64,000 bases of DNA from Synchiropus splendidus. Lineage: Eukaryota; Chordata; Actinopteri; Syngnathiformes; Callionymidae. Both the position numbers and the translations under genes were made by a program. Below the pieces are notes generated by a model. That model saw nothing but the letters and a program-made list of their open reading frames with translations, did not search any database and had not been told where the DNA came from. Positions 46,530-61,602 of the stretch are shown here, in pieces. Position 1 is the first letter of the stretch; each line of letters begins with the position of its first letter. The DNA is taken from contig NC_071336.1 of the NCBI RefSeq assembly GCF_027744825.2, positions 24,646,501 to 24,710,500 of the forward strand, in the 5' to 3' direction.

Positions 46530-49500
46530 GGACACATTTTTTTCTGCAAGGCAGCAGGACTCGCCCTTAGAAATAGGGTGTGAAAGTCAGTATAGCCGTT
46601 TCACCACCTGTTGTGCACCTCTGCCCATGGAGCCGGGTCCCATTTTCCAGTATTCCTTCTGGCCAGCTGGAGACACTATGGCAACCGGCAACCTATGGTG
46701 GCAACCGGCTCTGTTTCGCGGTGAAAACCACTCGCTGCAAATGCTGTTGATACATTAACCTCTGCATTGTCTTTGGCTTGACGTGCTGCTTTCATCCTAA
46801 ATAAGGAATAGAGAATTTTGACTGTTCCTACCGCTCATGTCAATTTCTTGCTTTGTAATGGAGTAAACTTTCTTAGGTGAAGTTTCACACCTCCTGCAAT
46901 ATGCTTACTAGAGAAATCCAGGACTAAATCCTCCTCTTCACTCGGACTCACGGCCAAAGCCCGGTTTGCTTCTGCAACTTTTGAAATAAAATAGACCCCG
47001 TATGGTGTCCATAGCGTGACAGTTCCCAGGGAATCACTTGATGAATGCTGAAACGATTCTGAATCAATCTGCTCGCATTCCTTGGTCCGTGTCGGAATTA
47101 AGTCTTCGCTATTGATCCTACTGTGCCCTGGAAGTAATAAGAGAATGCAGCACATTCCCAGCCCAGGTCATGACCTGACGTCTGCCAGGTAGACATGTGT
47201 GGTTGGGAAACAGAAGTTATTGTGGCAGTATCTGTGACATCTGAGAGAAGAGGCCAGTGGCAGTGGAAAATGCGATGGCTCCTGCTTGCCTTGTTAAGGA
47301 AGGTGTATTGGAAAACAATGGTGAATCAACCTGCAATGAGGAGTGTCCACCCCTGCGTGTGTCCAGAGGCAGCATTCTTTAGTACCATCTCATGCCATAA
47401 CAATCCATGGCCAAACTGAGGGCATAAACCAGTCTTTTTTAATGCAAGAGAAGGGAAAAGCCATCAGATATATAGTATATAGTATAGTATATATATATAT
47501 AGTAATTTTCCAATAGGAAGCAGCAGCCATATTTATTTGAACATAGCTCTGGAAACAATGACTTGTCAGTGGATGCAGGGTCTGAAGAATCAGAGCTGGA
47601 CATTGGTCGGCTCCAGAACACTGAACGGTAACATTCATTAACATGAAATCTTTCAACATGTAATGCAAGTGGGTTCAAGGTTAAAGAGATAGTGACAATA
47701 ATGACAAAAGCTGGATACTTTGTGAAGAACAACACTTCACTGGTGCAATTAGCCCACCCCGCTGCCGTGCAATGTTTTGGCTCTTCTTGGCTCAGAATGA
47801 CGCTGATGAGTTTATTTGCATTGACGTCACATGGATCTCCCGGCTGGATGTTCCTCCTGTGAGGTAATCAAGGTGCGTCTCAGGATCTAGTGCAGCTTTG
47901 TGCTGAATTATATTCATTCACAAAGTTTCCACTTATTTAGTGTTAAAATCCAAAACCGACCGAAGACGATTTCATTCCATATATCTGAATCTCTAAATTA
48001 AAAATGAAAATATACATTAAATGCTTTTTTTTATTTACACCAGTTTTAGGTTTTTATTCAAAATTGCTGAATTTTCACTTTTACTGTTCAAATACTGAGA
48101 ACAGAAGCGCGGTGAGGCAGCCACCTGCTGAGCCTCACCATAGATAGCGCAATGACTCGACTAACGGTGCTGGCATGCAGTTAGAACGTATTGCTGTCTC
48201 TCTGTATATCGCTATTAAAATGTTCAAACACTTTTGCTATTGTATAGCTGATGGATATCATGATTTTTTTGGGTCAACAACTGTATGTGTGTCACTAGTT
48301 TCTTGCGCTGAGCGATCATAAAAGGGCCTCGAAAAGCCACCAAGTGAGGCAAGTTCTCCTGCCTCATGCTAGAGGGCACTTGTGATCCCAGGGATTCTTT
48401 ATGCGACAACTGAAAAAGTGACAACAGTCTTGAGTTATCCATGCTGCTCTCACAACACGTTGATCGAGAAGGTTTTAATCAGTGAAGGTCAGATCCCAAC
48501 GTCAGAAATGATCAAGGAATAGTCTGGTGATCTTCAGTAACTTGGGGAAAATCAGCGTCTTTCCTCTTCGCTGTCCTCATGTAGACAGCAGTGCTGCAGC
48601 GAGATAAGCAGTGAAAATAGCTACTGTAGAGCCCGGCATTATTCATTTAAGCAAATCTGTCTGACAATAAAATCAGATGTTTATCAGCCTAATAAATGCG
48701 AAAACACGTGAGTTATCAAACAGGCATCAAGCAGACAGCGATCAGACCCTTTTACTGCTCGGCATTTATCGTGTTTGTGTGGAGTCGCGCTGTGCATGTA
48801 GTTTCCGGCGTCTAGCGTCGAGTCGCCTGAGGCGAGAAGTTCACCACTCAATTGCCATACAGTATAAAAGTTAAGACTATAATAACGTTTTTTGTTGTTG
48901 TTTGTTTGTTTTTGTGCTTTTTTTGTATACTACAATTCGAATGTCAAAAAGCAGATATGGGATTTTTAACATAACCGTTAACTGCTTCCAAATGGTGAAT
49001 AGGCTACTGTGTAGGGTTCATGTGTTTGTAAATGTGATTGTTATGAAGTCAGTGCCTCACCAGCCATAAACCTCAGCGCACGTCACTGCAAAGCCTGACC
49101 CCTTCAGTGGAACGGAATGTTTTTGGGAACAAACAAAATATTTATTTATTTGTTCACAGATACTAAAAAAATAGGCAAACTTATCCTTAAACAAATATAA
49201 AAGGCACTGCAGCTGACAGAACAGAACTGTTGGTGACAACATGAATACCTCTCTAATCCAGAACATGAATTGTGGATGGCTGTCGTTTTTCTGAAACCTA
49301 ATATTTTATTCTGATTATAGCTTTGGATATTGATTGAAAAGCTTCTTTCCAGACGCTTAAGCATTTGAAAGATTCAGCAAAGAATCAAATTTTTATTGAG
49401 TCAAGGTTTGTGTCCTAGATTTAGGTGGGAAAAAAGGCTTTTTAAAAAATATATATATTATATCGTTTTATCTTGTCACTTCTCCCTTGCTGCTTTTCAA

Positions 49501-50145
49501 GATTGCCTTTGTAGACAGATATGATTCAAAATTGCTTTCATTGAGGTCTTTACAAAGGCAGATGAACTACTTCTGTTCGGAGGGTCAGCAGGAGTCCGAA
49601 CCACAGGTGGTCCTTTGTTATCATTCTGCCATTGATAAATAATGCATCACAGCATTTAGCCCCTCTTGGGCTGAACGCCACGTCAATACTTTTAACAAAA
49701 AAAAACACACTTTTAGAAAATGTGCACATCCAGCAAGAAAGCTTTCACCCGATATCACAAGTGATTTTTCATAAAGAATACTTTCAAATATTGCAAAAAA
49801 TGCTCAGAGTGTCAACCACTCATGGGCAATATTCACATAAAAGTGCTTCGAGATGGACTGTAAATTCACATACAAAAGCAAGTGAGCCTCGAATCCACAG
49901 AGGGTTGATGGAAGGCACATCTTGTTGTGGTTTTTTTTCTTTATTGATCCTTGTCGAATGGTTGAAGTTTTCAATGACAATTTGAATTTTCAGGAAAAAG
50001 AAATGACTGGCTCAGACATATATGTGTGATTACCAACCGAAAATATTCTCAGACTTGTCACATGACACACAACATCAACAGAAGCTTTGCATTGTCCCCA
50101 TTATTTTATCTATAATATATAAAATAAAAGCCAATGTCATTGACA
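46530..50145. other. Mostly single-copy stretch, no gene seen
   Basis: No supported gene. A (TA)-rich patch lies at 47470-47503. T/GTT-rich DNA lies at about 48885-48925. Frames at 46453-46758, 46835-47155 (minus), 47195-47419, 47439-47735 (minus) and 49632-49985 are 74-117 codons with no recognisable domain. Confidence 0.4.
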
Positions 50146-50370
50146 AGTGATGGGTTGATGAGGTTTCATGAAACAGTGTACTGATTTTCAGAGGCCACCA
50201 GGTGGCACTATTTAAAATGTTTGGACTTCAGCAACTAATTTGATGAAACCTCACAATGTTTCTAAACCAAGAGTGCCATCTAGTGGCCTCTGAAAATTAG
50301 GACACTGTTTCATGAAACCTGAACATAAATCCTGAAACTCTCATTCCTGATGCCTCATTGACCCATCACT
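50146..50370. mobile_element. Family A MITE, best full-length copy (copy 4)
   Basis: Starts AGTGATGGGTTGATGAGGTT and ends TGCCTCATTGACCCATCACT. Internal CAGAGGCCACCAGGTGGCAC and GTGCCATCTAGTGGCCTCTG are inverted copies of one segment, as are the two flanking blocks with CATGAAACAGTG and CACTGTTTCATG, so the element folds on itself. 225 bp, no coding content. Confidence 0.75.
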
Positions 50371-50439
50371 ATCTTCGACCAGTAAGCAGCCGTTAAGATA
50401 GTTGGTTAGTGACAAACAGTGACCTAATTTTAAAGGTCA

Positions 50440-50514
50440 GTGACTATTGAGAAGTGAGCGCCATCTTGTGCCCTCCTGAAAATTAGCACACTGTTTCATG
50501 AAACTGCTTGGGCT
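50440..50514. repeat. Family A right-half fragment (copy 5)
   Basis: GAGCGCCATCTTGTGCCCTC then CTGAAAATTAGCACACTGTT and TCATGAAACTGC match the right half of the element seen 70 bases upstream. Confidence 0.55.
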
Positions 50515-51744
50515 CATTTCTAGTTGTAATATAAAACGCTCAATTGACACTACACTTTTTTTTTGTTTGTTTTTTTTTGTTTGTTTTTTTTGGTGGTGAA
50601 ACACAAGAATAACAAAAAAATCCAAGATTACAACATTCATATTGACTTTTAATTTATTTAGGTTTTCTGTTCCCTTCAAACCAGCAAGATGAGTGGAATC
50701 GACAAAAGCTCCCTCACTCTGCTAAGAGGTAAGGCATAAGTACTGTTAACAGAGCTTCTTCTTCACGTGTATTTCTGTATTGTTGACTGCTGCTGTGCCT
50801 GCTTTTCAAATGGCAGCTGGTAAAGGCTATCGTCAACTCCAATGTGGATGTGAATCTCCCTGAACACTCCAGGACCCACCTGAATTTAAAGATCTGCACA
50901 CACGTCCCTCATAAGAGATGAACATTTTGGGCGGTGAAAATGAATGCATGTTCACAATGACCAGCAAAACCAGTGAGCTGCCATAAGGAAGACAAGCTGT
51001 GTCTCATCCAGCTCACGTTTTTTGCTTTTTTTGCTTCAACTTGGGGAAAATAAACACACACACACACACCAATTTTTCCAGTACCTTGAACCTGACCGCC
51101 ATAATCAATACTCTGCACACAGCAGACATTCTCCATTGAGCAATTACGCTAGTCAACCAGAATCAACGGATAATTACATTTGTCCACTTTTCCCTCATGA
51201 ACTTTGAGACAAAACAAACAACGTTTAATTATTTTCCCACCAGATTGACTGTTGTTCTCCGCTCTAAATAATCAATTGAGTAGTTGCTGGCCCGACAATT
51301 CTACCTGGATGGAAGGAGAATAACAGGCATATCAGGTCGATGCATTCTCTAAGACGCCTTTTATGTTGGAACGTTAAACAATAGCAGCAGATATGTTTCA
51401 TTCCAAAAATGTGTTATTCCAAAAAAATGTATTTATTTACCTTTCCATTTTATTATTCTTATTATTATTTTGTATAATATTCTTTGAATGTCACGTTACC
51501 GTGTAACATGTCATGTTACCATCATCTGTTTAATGTCCGGCTGCTCCTCATGACTTCACATCATGCTGTTGACTTCCCCACTGACTGTGAAAGAGCACAT
51601 ACGATTTTGACCTCATGAGCTGATAGTCTTATGTCTGTTGTCTGAATCGATAACATTTAAAGACAACTTGAATAGTCATGTTGATTAAAATGTGGACCAC
51701 ATTTGGGACTCCACAACAAAAGATTGTTCCAAAATGCTAGTACT
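50515..51744. other. Single-copy stretch with simple repeats, no gene seen
   Basis: T/GTTT-rich run at about 50550-50592 and (CA)n at 51053-51069. No gene. Confidence 0.5.
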
Positions 51745-51850
51745 GATGGTTAGATGAGGTATCATGAAAAGTATTGCATGGTTGATGAAACAGTGTCCTC
51801 ATTTTCAGGGGCCACTAGATGCTTCAGCCACATACTTTGTGCATTCTCAG
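51745..51850. repeat. Family A left-half fragment (copy 6)
   Basis: GATGGTTAGATGAGGTATCA then GATGAAACAGTGTCCTCATT and TTCAGGGGCCACTAGATG match the left half, with a short internal duplication of the ATGAAA region. The right half is absent. Confidence 0.5.
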
Positions 51851-53284
51851 CTCACACTGTTCAGGAGCTTTTTTCATGTCATGGTCATGGTCATGGTGCG
51901 TTCAGCTAGCACACTCATCTCCTGCATAAAAGGAGAAAAAAAAATTTAAATCTTCTTGTTTACATATTTTTTCATCTGTATACCCTTTTTTATAATACAA
52001 TAATAATGTGATTTTTTTTTTTTTTTGTAATCTATTTCTTCATTTCTTCAGACCTGTGCTCACATCTGCATGGGCTAGTGCGCCACAGAGCGTGTATGAC
52101 CCGTCCATTGTTCAATTTCAAACAGGAAATCCACCATGGCAGGTGCAATTACTGCAAAACTATACAATCCACAAATGCTCTGCTGTGAGACACTTTCACT
52201 CATTATGGAGTAAATGCATTTTCACCAGCTCAGTTTCCATCTCCAGCTCTCATTAAACTACTGACAATGTCACAGAAACGGGAGGAACTAAAGGTCTGTG
52301 TCTGATGCTGCGCTGCCAGAGAGAATGATCAACCATCAACAGTTGCAGAAGGGAACTTCTGGCAGTAAAAATGACGCTCAGTGTGGATTGCGTTTGGATG
52401 TGCCGTCTGAATGGCCTCACAGAGAAACAGTCTGACATTCAGGTAATTGTGTTTGTCAAACCGATTCGATTCAAGTGAAATACACACACGTTTGGATTGC
52501 TTTGAACTGGAGAGAACCGGTACCGGAGTACTGGTACTTCACCAGCATTGCTTTCTGCACACAGGTGAAGTGCAGCTCGAAAGAGATGTCTTCCTCTGAT
52601 ATGAATGTCCATTCCAGTACTGATATTCCAAAATCTAAGTTTAGATTCCACTCTCTACAGTAGCATAAATATTATTGCATAAACCCAGCAATGCGCTGAT
52701 GAAGCTTCACGAATCAGTGTTGTTAACAAATCCCACAGCGGTACTCTGCTCTATGATCTTTTAAAAATCTTTGGAAAGTATTATGGCAATGAGGAACCTC
52801 ACAATTTCCTACTGAGGATAAAAATACGAACTAGTGTGGGTGTGTGTGCAAAACTCATGAATCCATGAAGTGACTGAGCAGCAGTCTTCGAAGTGGGAAT
52901 CCATCAGACTGCCAAGTTCAATACAGGGACATGTAATGAAGGATGTTTGACTTTCACATATTCTGCTCTACACTCTTCAGTTAGATGAAGGGCTCTTCAC
53001 ATATATCCCGCAGGAGAGAAACGTACATGTTGAAACAGCGCAAGACACTGATAAAAGAAAACTCACAAATATTGCATGTTCTAACTGTGGTGGCGATAAA
53101 TCTACGACGGTGGTGTTCAGTTTTGCACCAAGGTTCTTCAGTCTACTGCTGGTGGAGCCACGCAGAGTCCTTTCAGTCTCGAACAGGAACTGAGAGGCGT
53201 TTCCCATGATGGACATCAACTTGGTCAACTCTCACCGAGCACATCCACTGAGTCCAGTAGACAATTTAGACAGGGGGAGAGGGT
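51851..53284. other. Single-copy stretch, no gene seen
   Basis: T-run at about 52012-52026. A minus-strand frame at 52977-53228 has a protein-like composition but no family I can name. Opposing frames overlap it. Confidence 0.4.
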
Positions 53285-53539
53285 CCTCGCTGCAGAACTA
53301 CCAGGTCCAACCCCACCCCCAGGTTAAAAGCACAGAGTGATTCAGTCATCTCCATCGACAGACTTCCAGAGCCAGCCATTTACAGTGGAGAGGTGATTTT
53401 ATATTTAATTTATGTAAGTAACTGAACGGAACATAAACTTCCTGACGTCTTAAAATATTTTATTTTCCGGGATTCAACCTCGGGGTGGGGTTGGACCTGG
53501 TGACGGGGTTGGACCCCTCCCATTGGTTCTGCAGCGAGG
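53285..53539. repeat. Long inverted repeat (hairpin) with duplicated arm segment
   Basis: The left arm CCTCGCTGCAGAAC (53285-53298) plus CCAGGTCCAACCCCACCCC (53301-53319) pairs with GGGGTGGGGTTGGACCTGG (53482-53500) plus GTTCTGCAGCGAGG (53526-53539). The right arm holds an additional GGGGTTGGACC copy between its two parts. The ~160-base middle is AT-rich. This could be a small foldback element. Confidence 0.75.
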
Positions 53540-53711
53540 AGCACTTGATAAGGGGGGCAAGACCAAAAGATCAAACTGAATAAAGAAACATAAGTCTGTT
53601 AGTCATACCCACACACAAACACCGTCGGTTTTCAAAATAAATGAGGAACTGAAATGCTATTATTGGAACAAACTAGTTGTTTTTTCTGGATTCACTTTGG
53701 TCTCAGTCTTG

Positions 53712-54455
53712 GGCCGTGTCCCATTTCTCCTCCTAACACTAGCACTTAACACTTAGTTTTGAGTGCCCTCCTCTATCAAGTGCCCTCAGACGACGAAGTG
53801 AAGTGATTGACGTCCCTAAGAATTGGGACAACTTGTCATTGGCTGCTGTGCGGTGTTTTGTTTCCTGCATACCAAGTGTTGGAGACGCTTTGGAAATGCC
53901 AGCTCCAACGTTTTGCAACATCTTGCATCGGTGCTAATAACCTCACCTGGTTTGGTGAACCAACGTAGAAGAAATGGGCGGAGCCCAAGCCGGATTTGCC
54001 GCTATGTTGCGGTGATAGATCTGTCAGAAGTATGAGGATGTTAACGTTAGCCTGGGTGCTAGCTGACCGCTGTTTGTTAAGAAGAAATAAAGACACACTG
54101 TTGTACATACATGTTGTATTGTTCATGTTGTCAGACACGGTAGACCATTTGGGTGGCTAACGTGTGATACAACAGAAAGTAAACAAAGGGAAGAGTAGTC
54201 CCCGTTACTAAAATGTCCCTGTTGTCCTATCCAACATAGTTTTTAAATAAAGTACTTTGGTATCCAGGAAATCTATCCACACTTCATTTCAACTCAGCTC
54301 CGGAGCCCTCTCAGTTTGAAAGGATCATTTCAAGTGCTGAACGGCGAGTGCCCTCGGTCGTCGGAGTGTTGGGACACACTACACTTAGACGTGAACGAGC
54401 AAAACTGAGTGTTAGGGTCTTAAACGGGTGTTAGGGCGAGAAATGGGATACGGCC
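53712..54455. mobile_element. Non-autonomous TIR element with TTG duplication (family H)
   Basis: Ends GGCCGTGTCCCATTTCTC and GAGAAATGGGATACGGCC are inverses with one mismatch, and the similarity extends about 55 bases inward (CTAACAC..TTAGTTTTG against CAAAACTGAGTGTTAG). TTG flanks both sides (53709-53711, 54456-54458); removing the element leaves a continuous CTTGGTCTTGGTC-type host repeat. 744 bp, no transposase. A 3-bp duplication allows PIF/Harbinger-type or related superfamilies, but I cannot assign one. Confidence 0.7.
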
Positions 54456-54458
54456 TTG

Positions 54459-57199
<2,741 letters not shown>

Positions 57200-57500
57200 C
57201 CGGCAGTCAATTCTGAGCCTTCACAGTTCCTATTAAAAAATATCTGATGGCATTCACAGCAGTGACATTACTTCCCAGCTAATCTCCCAAACTGATAGGT
57301 TGAAAAAGTGAGTGCCTGGCAGACAAAGAGCAAGTGGGATGGCATTAATAGACTCTGTTTAATCGATGATCCGTTCTGCCCGAGTCATAGAGCTTTGCCA
57401 GCAAAAAAAAAAAAAATATATATATATATATATATTGGGAAGTGGGAGAAGCAGAGGTATTTGCATAAACACCTTATCATTTAATTACAGCTTAGAGTTC
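57200..57500. promoter_or_regulatory. Candidate regulatory segment around a short simple repeat
   Basis: Motif-rich single-copy DNA on both sides of an A/TA run (57403-57434): GATGGCATTAATAGAC, GTTTAATCGATGATCC, then a reverse octamer ATTTGCAT at 57459-57466 joined to a forkhead-like TAAACACC, and ATTTAATTACAGC. Function is inference. Confidence 0.25.
57403..57434. repeat. Poly(A) plus (TA)n run
   Basis: Fourteen A residues followed by about nine TA units. Confidence 0.9.
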
Positions 57501-57810
57501 TCTATCGTGCTGCAAGATTATGTTCCAGTGACAAAAAAGCTTATTAACACAGAACGCTTTTAGAGATAGAGATACAAATTATCTTGTATATCTTAAAGTA
57601 AATGCTATGATCAATATGTAACATAGTCTTAGTCACGTGACCAGTAGGAAGGGTCAAGAATGAGAAGTCCAACTTACATAAGAAATAAAATAAATAAATA
57701 AATATAATCATTTTCTTTACCTCTTTATCTTGTTTCATTATTTTTCTTCTATTTTTATTTTTATTTTTTTATCATGTGTCTGGAAATAAAACTTGTGACA
57801 ACACTGTATT
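57501..57810. other. AT-rich single-copy stretch, no gene seen
   Basis: Nothing recognised besides AT-rich runs (AAATAAATAAATAAAT near 57690; TTTTTATTTTTATTTTTT near 57752). Confidence 0.5.
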
Positions 57811-57999
57811 ACTGATGGGTAGATGGGGTTTCGTGACACCCTATCCAGATTTTCAGAGGCCACCAGATGGTGTCTGCTGTAAATGTTTGGACTTGAACAA
57901 CTACAACGCAGGAGCGCCATCTATTGACCTTTGAACATTAGGGTACTGTTTTATCAACCCTGCAGTACTGTTTCATGATACCTCATCTACCCATCACTA
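57811..57999. mobile_element. Family A MITE, full length (copy 7)
   Basis: Starts CTGATGGGTAGATGGGGTTT after TA and ends CTCATCTACCCATCAC before TA. Internal CAGAGGCCACCAGATGGTG and GCGCCATCTATTGACCTTTG are the inverted partners. 189 bp. Confidence 0.75.
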
Positions 58000-58014
58000 G
58001 GCTGACTTGCTGTG

Positions 58015-58178
58015 GCTAGGGATGAGGCTTCATGAAACAGTACTACTGGCCAGATGGTGCTGTCTGCTGTAACTTGAGAAACAAATTCAAAGAAACCTCA
58101 CATCATTTCTAAACCAAGAGCATTACTTTCATTAACCCTGCAATACTTTTTCATGATATATCATCTACTCATCACTAG
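58015..58178. mobile_element. Family A MITE (copy 8)
   Basis: Starts TAGGGATGAGGCTTCATGAA and ends ATCATCTACTCATCACTA, with an internal deletion that removed part of the palindromic core. It lies head to tail with copy 7. Confidence 0.65.
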
Positions 58179-58193
58179 TATATTATTATACTG

Positions 58194-58254
58194 GTGATGA
58201 TACTATTATAATATTAGGACACTGTTTCATGAAACCTCATCAGGCCATCGTGGG
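58194..58254. repeat. Family A right-end fragment (copy 9)
   Basis: ATTAGGACACTGTTTCATGA then AACCTCATCAGGCCATCG. The same AGGCCAT variant of the outer end recurs near 62485. Confidence 0.5.
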
Positions 58255-58692
58255 AGGAACCCCCTGGTGAGAAATCCCATTGAAATGCCATCGTGTTCCT
58301 TGGTGTGTGACTAAAGCCCAGCTGTCTGAGCATGTATAAATATGGCATATCAGACACCTCCGACCAACAGGAACCAATGGTTAGACCTGCAAATCGGGCC
58401 CTGGCTATCTGTCACCCTTAGCTAGCCACCAGTCACAGTCCTGGCAATGGTGGCTCAAAAGGCTCAGCAGGCCCTGCTGTTCGCCCATACACAATTTGTC
58501 CATCCCCTTGTTTGCATGCAGTGGTGCCTGCTGAGTGTCTGGCAAAACAAGGACAGCACAAAAACCTGATTAGAGAGTCACAGAGAAGCTGGTCAGAATC
58601 AGTGCTGGAGAAAGTCCACAATAAATTAGCTAACCAGGACACCCTCCCCGCAAGCAAAGCAATGCAAGAATTATGTTCAATGTTCAGCCAAG
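58255..58692. other. Single-copy stretch, no gene seen
   Basis: Overlapping opposite-strand frames (58433-58720 minus, 58512-58712 plus) with no domain. Confidence 0.45.
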
Positions 58693-58800
58693 CACAAGGG
58701 ATGGGTGGCTGAAGCTTCATGGGGTGGTGTCCTCATTTCCAGAGCTCAGTAGGTGGCGTTCTCACTTCAAAAATAACATGAGGTTTCATTTGAAGAGTTT
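58693..58800. repeat. Family A decayed copy (copy 10)
   Basis: GGGATGGGTGGCTGAAGCTT then GTGTCCTCATTTCCAGAGC and TAGGTGGCGTTCTCAC match the left half with many changes. Confidence 0.4.
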
Positions 58801-59140
58801 GCTGAAGAGCCCACTCAAACAAGGTTTCAAGAAGTTGTGTTTGCTTGTCCCACATTAAATGCAAGTGGCATGCCGCTTGAATAACCAGGTGGTGTGCTAA
58901 GACATAAGCTCTGCAAAAGACTGCTCTCTTTACTGTTCATCATAAGCAGCAGACGTATTGGGGTGGTGCAATGTTGTGGGCCAGAGATGGTGACATGTCT
59001 CGCTGTTCAGGTGGTGTTGAAGGTGAGGACCAGGGATGAAGTTAAAAGCATCCTTAAAATAACCGCTCTCCTCCCTCCAATGTCTCTAGTACATGTCATC
59101 AAAGCAACAACAAAAGCTTAAGGGTCCATGTCAGTATTGA
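58801..59140. other. Single-copy stretch, no gene seen
   Basis: Nothing recognised. Confidence 0.45.
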
Positions 59141-59343
59141 AGTATTGATGATGCTTCATGAAACAGTGTTGTGATTTTCAGAGGGCGCCAGATGACACTG
59201 TCTGCTGTAAAATGTTGTATGACTTCTCATTTGATGAATCCTCACATCACATTACATTTAGATTGTAAATCAAAAGCGCCATCTAGGGCACTGTTTCATC
59301 AGCCCTGCAATGCTGTTTCATGATACCTCATCTACCCATCACT
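59141..59343. mobile_element. Family A MITE, full length (copy 11)
   Basis: Left end decayed (AGTATTGATGATGCTTCATG), right end clean (ATACCTCATCTACCCATCACTA). The core holds CAGAGGGCGCCAGATGACAC, CTGTCTGCTGTAAAATG and AAAGCGCCATCTAGG. About 203 bp. Confidence 0.7.
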
Positions 59344-61439
59344 AGTTCAGTGATTTATTTTTGCTGTTGCCTTCCAGATTTACACACCATGTTCCCACAC
59401 AGTGTCCAAAAACAATGAGCACTGCATCCTCCAAAACAAAAGAAGCACTTCAATATTGAAGGACAGTTTCTTCCCTGGGTTTTGAAATCCCTCTCACCGC
59501 AGACACATATGCAGAGATCTCACACACCCCTGCATGCTTGCATAACAACGCCACCTGCACCAGGCCTCAGAGTCGTGGCCTTGCTCTCTGCTGCAATGCA
59601 TTTTATGTAAAGCCTTATGTAAGTCTTGTGCAGCAAGGTTTAGAATGAATTTCTGCGAACGTTTGGTTTTGCGTTTCACTCTGACACGGTGTAATGCGAA
59701 TCTACACACTTGGTTCTAGAGTGATTTAAAAAGTTGAAGATGGGTTTTTCCTTTATGTTCTCAGACACTCGTCAGCAAGCGAGTGAAGAAAGTTCTCAGT
59801 TTACTTTGCAATTAATATATATTTTTTAACTCTACGTGTTGTTAATATTTATGACTTTTTTACTTGCTTTAGTCGAACCCAGTAAACAAGCGAGCGTCTT
59901 TTATGTGCCAGCTTGTTAACTTTGCACAGAAAAAAAAAAGGCCGGATATGGCTGTTGATCAGTCTTCTTTTTATTGTCAAGATTTCCCTCCTAATGGTCC
60001 CTGCCAGTCTGTGCCAGTAATGTGGTCACAGCAGCAAATGGCTTATTAAGGGTATTTTTACATTGAAAGACTGACATCAGCTCCAGGAGGCTGCGGCTTT
60101 GCCAAGCTAGCGCAGGAGTATTGACATCGCAGATCAAACAGATTTCGCAAAATAAGACACAATTATTTTAAAGTTATCACGACTGTTTGATCTGAGTTTG
60201 AGTATGAATTTGCAGGCGTTGGATAGATTTACTTTATTGATATTGTGAGTCATCCATCGCAGGCTCGGGGTCAATTGCAGCCAGTCATGTTTAATTTACA
60301 CTCAAAACATGTTTTAGGGTTGTTTTTTTATTCCTCTCAGTTGACATTTACACTTTCACAATCTTCATATTGTGATGTATACTTTCAAAAAATGACATAC
60401 TTCAGCTCTGTTTTCTTCAAATCCTCCATGTGTTTTTTCACTCCCTTTGGCACCACGCTGGACAGTGACTGGCTGCAGTGCAGCAGTGGAACTCGCAGCC
60501 GACCCTTCACTCCGCTTTTACTGCTCCTTCTCAGCTTGAATATAGTTTGTCTGACTCCCTAAATCCTCTCTACTCTGATCTGATTCTCTGGTTTGAGAGT
60601 GATTATCCCGATTCAGTCCAATGGAACTTACTCTAAATTGCATGGCAAACTATATTTGCTCTCATGCCTGGGGGCCATTAGTTTAAAAAAATGAATCTGT
60701 TTTTTAAACTGTGTTAATTGACTCTAACACTCATGTATGTTGTCTCATGCTGTGAGTGGTGGGTGCCTAATGCTTATAATTACAGCGAACCGTAGGGATT
60801 TGGAGAAACTAATAGTGCGATATTATCAGAGAAAAACATTTTAATTACTTGAAATAAACTGTACATAATACCTCTGCCATGTGATTGTCAGCTTTCATCT
60901 GTCTTTCAGCAAAATAACCACCTCATTCGCTGCTTACTTCTACTGCCCCCTGCTGTTGCAGTTAGCAGGTTGCGATCACTGACATTTTTAATGCCAAAAA
61001 AAGGTACAAAATTATTGAGATGAAATACACAGGGCAATAATATTGACTGAAAATCACTGTCGGGTGGAGCCTTTCTAGATACTTGTTTTGACTTTTGTAG
61101 AGTGTCAGTCATAAAGTTGAGTAACATTTTTTTCTTTTTTTTTGTTAGGGGAAATCATAAAGAGTTAAAAAAAAAAAGATTTATTGTTATTATTATTCTC
61201 ATTATTATTTTTATTTTAACTGATTTGGGCTGATGAAGCTGCATCCACACCCGTCAAATGACTGTGTCTTTGGGTTTGAACTTTTTCAATGAAGCATCAC
61301 ATTGCATCACAATATCTTAAATTTATATGACCCAGAGTGCTTTGCAGAAACCCTCTCTTCAAACTTCAGTCACACCAGGGGCGGTAAGCAACATTTGTGA
61401 CTGTAGCTGCCGTGAGGCAGACAGGCGAAAGTGAGGCCT
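59344..61439. other. Single-copy stretch, no gene seen
   Basis: A candidate conserved non-coding segment at about 60000-60230 (GGCTTATTAAGGG, TTGACATCGCAGATCAAACAG, AGACACAATTATTTTAAAG). T-, A- and ATT-rich runs at about 61125-61215. A 105-codon frame at 60245-60562 has no domain. Confidence 0.4.
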
Positions 61440-61550
61440 CTCCGACCTGCACCCAGTTCATTCATTCACATTCACTCGAGGGAATGGGGTAAGGTGTCTC
61501 GCTCAAGAGTCAAACCCTTTATTGGATGACTCAATGCACAACCTTTCTGT
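61440..61550. repeat. Trace of a common fish interspersed repeat
   Basis: AATGGGGTAAGGTGTCTCGC then TCAAGAGTCAAACCCTTTA and GGATGACTCAATGCACAACC resemble the widespread fish repeat that reads 'ggggttaagtgtcttgcc..gaacc..ttggacaacc'. Single decayed copy; remembered family, not tested. Confidence 0.3.
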
Positions 61551-61602
61551 TTATAAATGGAAAGTGACACCTGACGACCACCAAAAAGAACATTCAATTT
61601 GA

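Noticed and set aside
47470..47503. TATAGTATATAGTATAGTATATATA as a possible TATA promoter
   Set aside because: It is a degenerate (TA)n microsatellite; no initiator or downstream transcript evidence.
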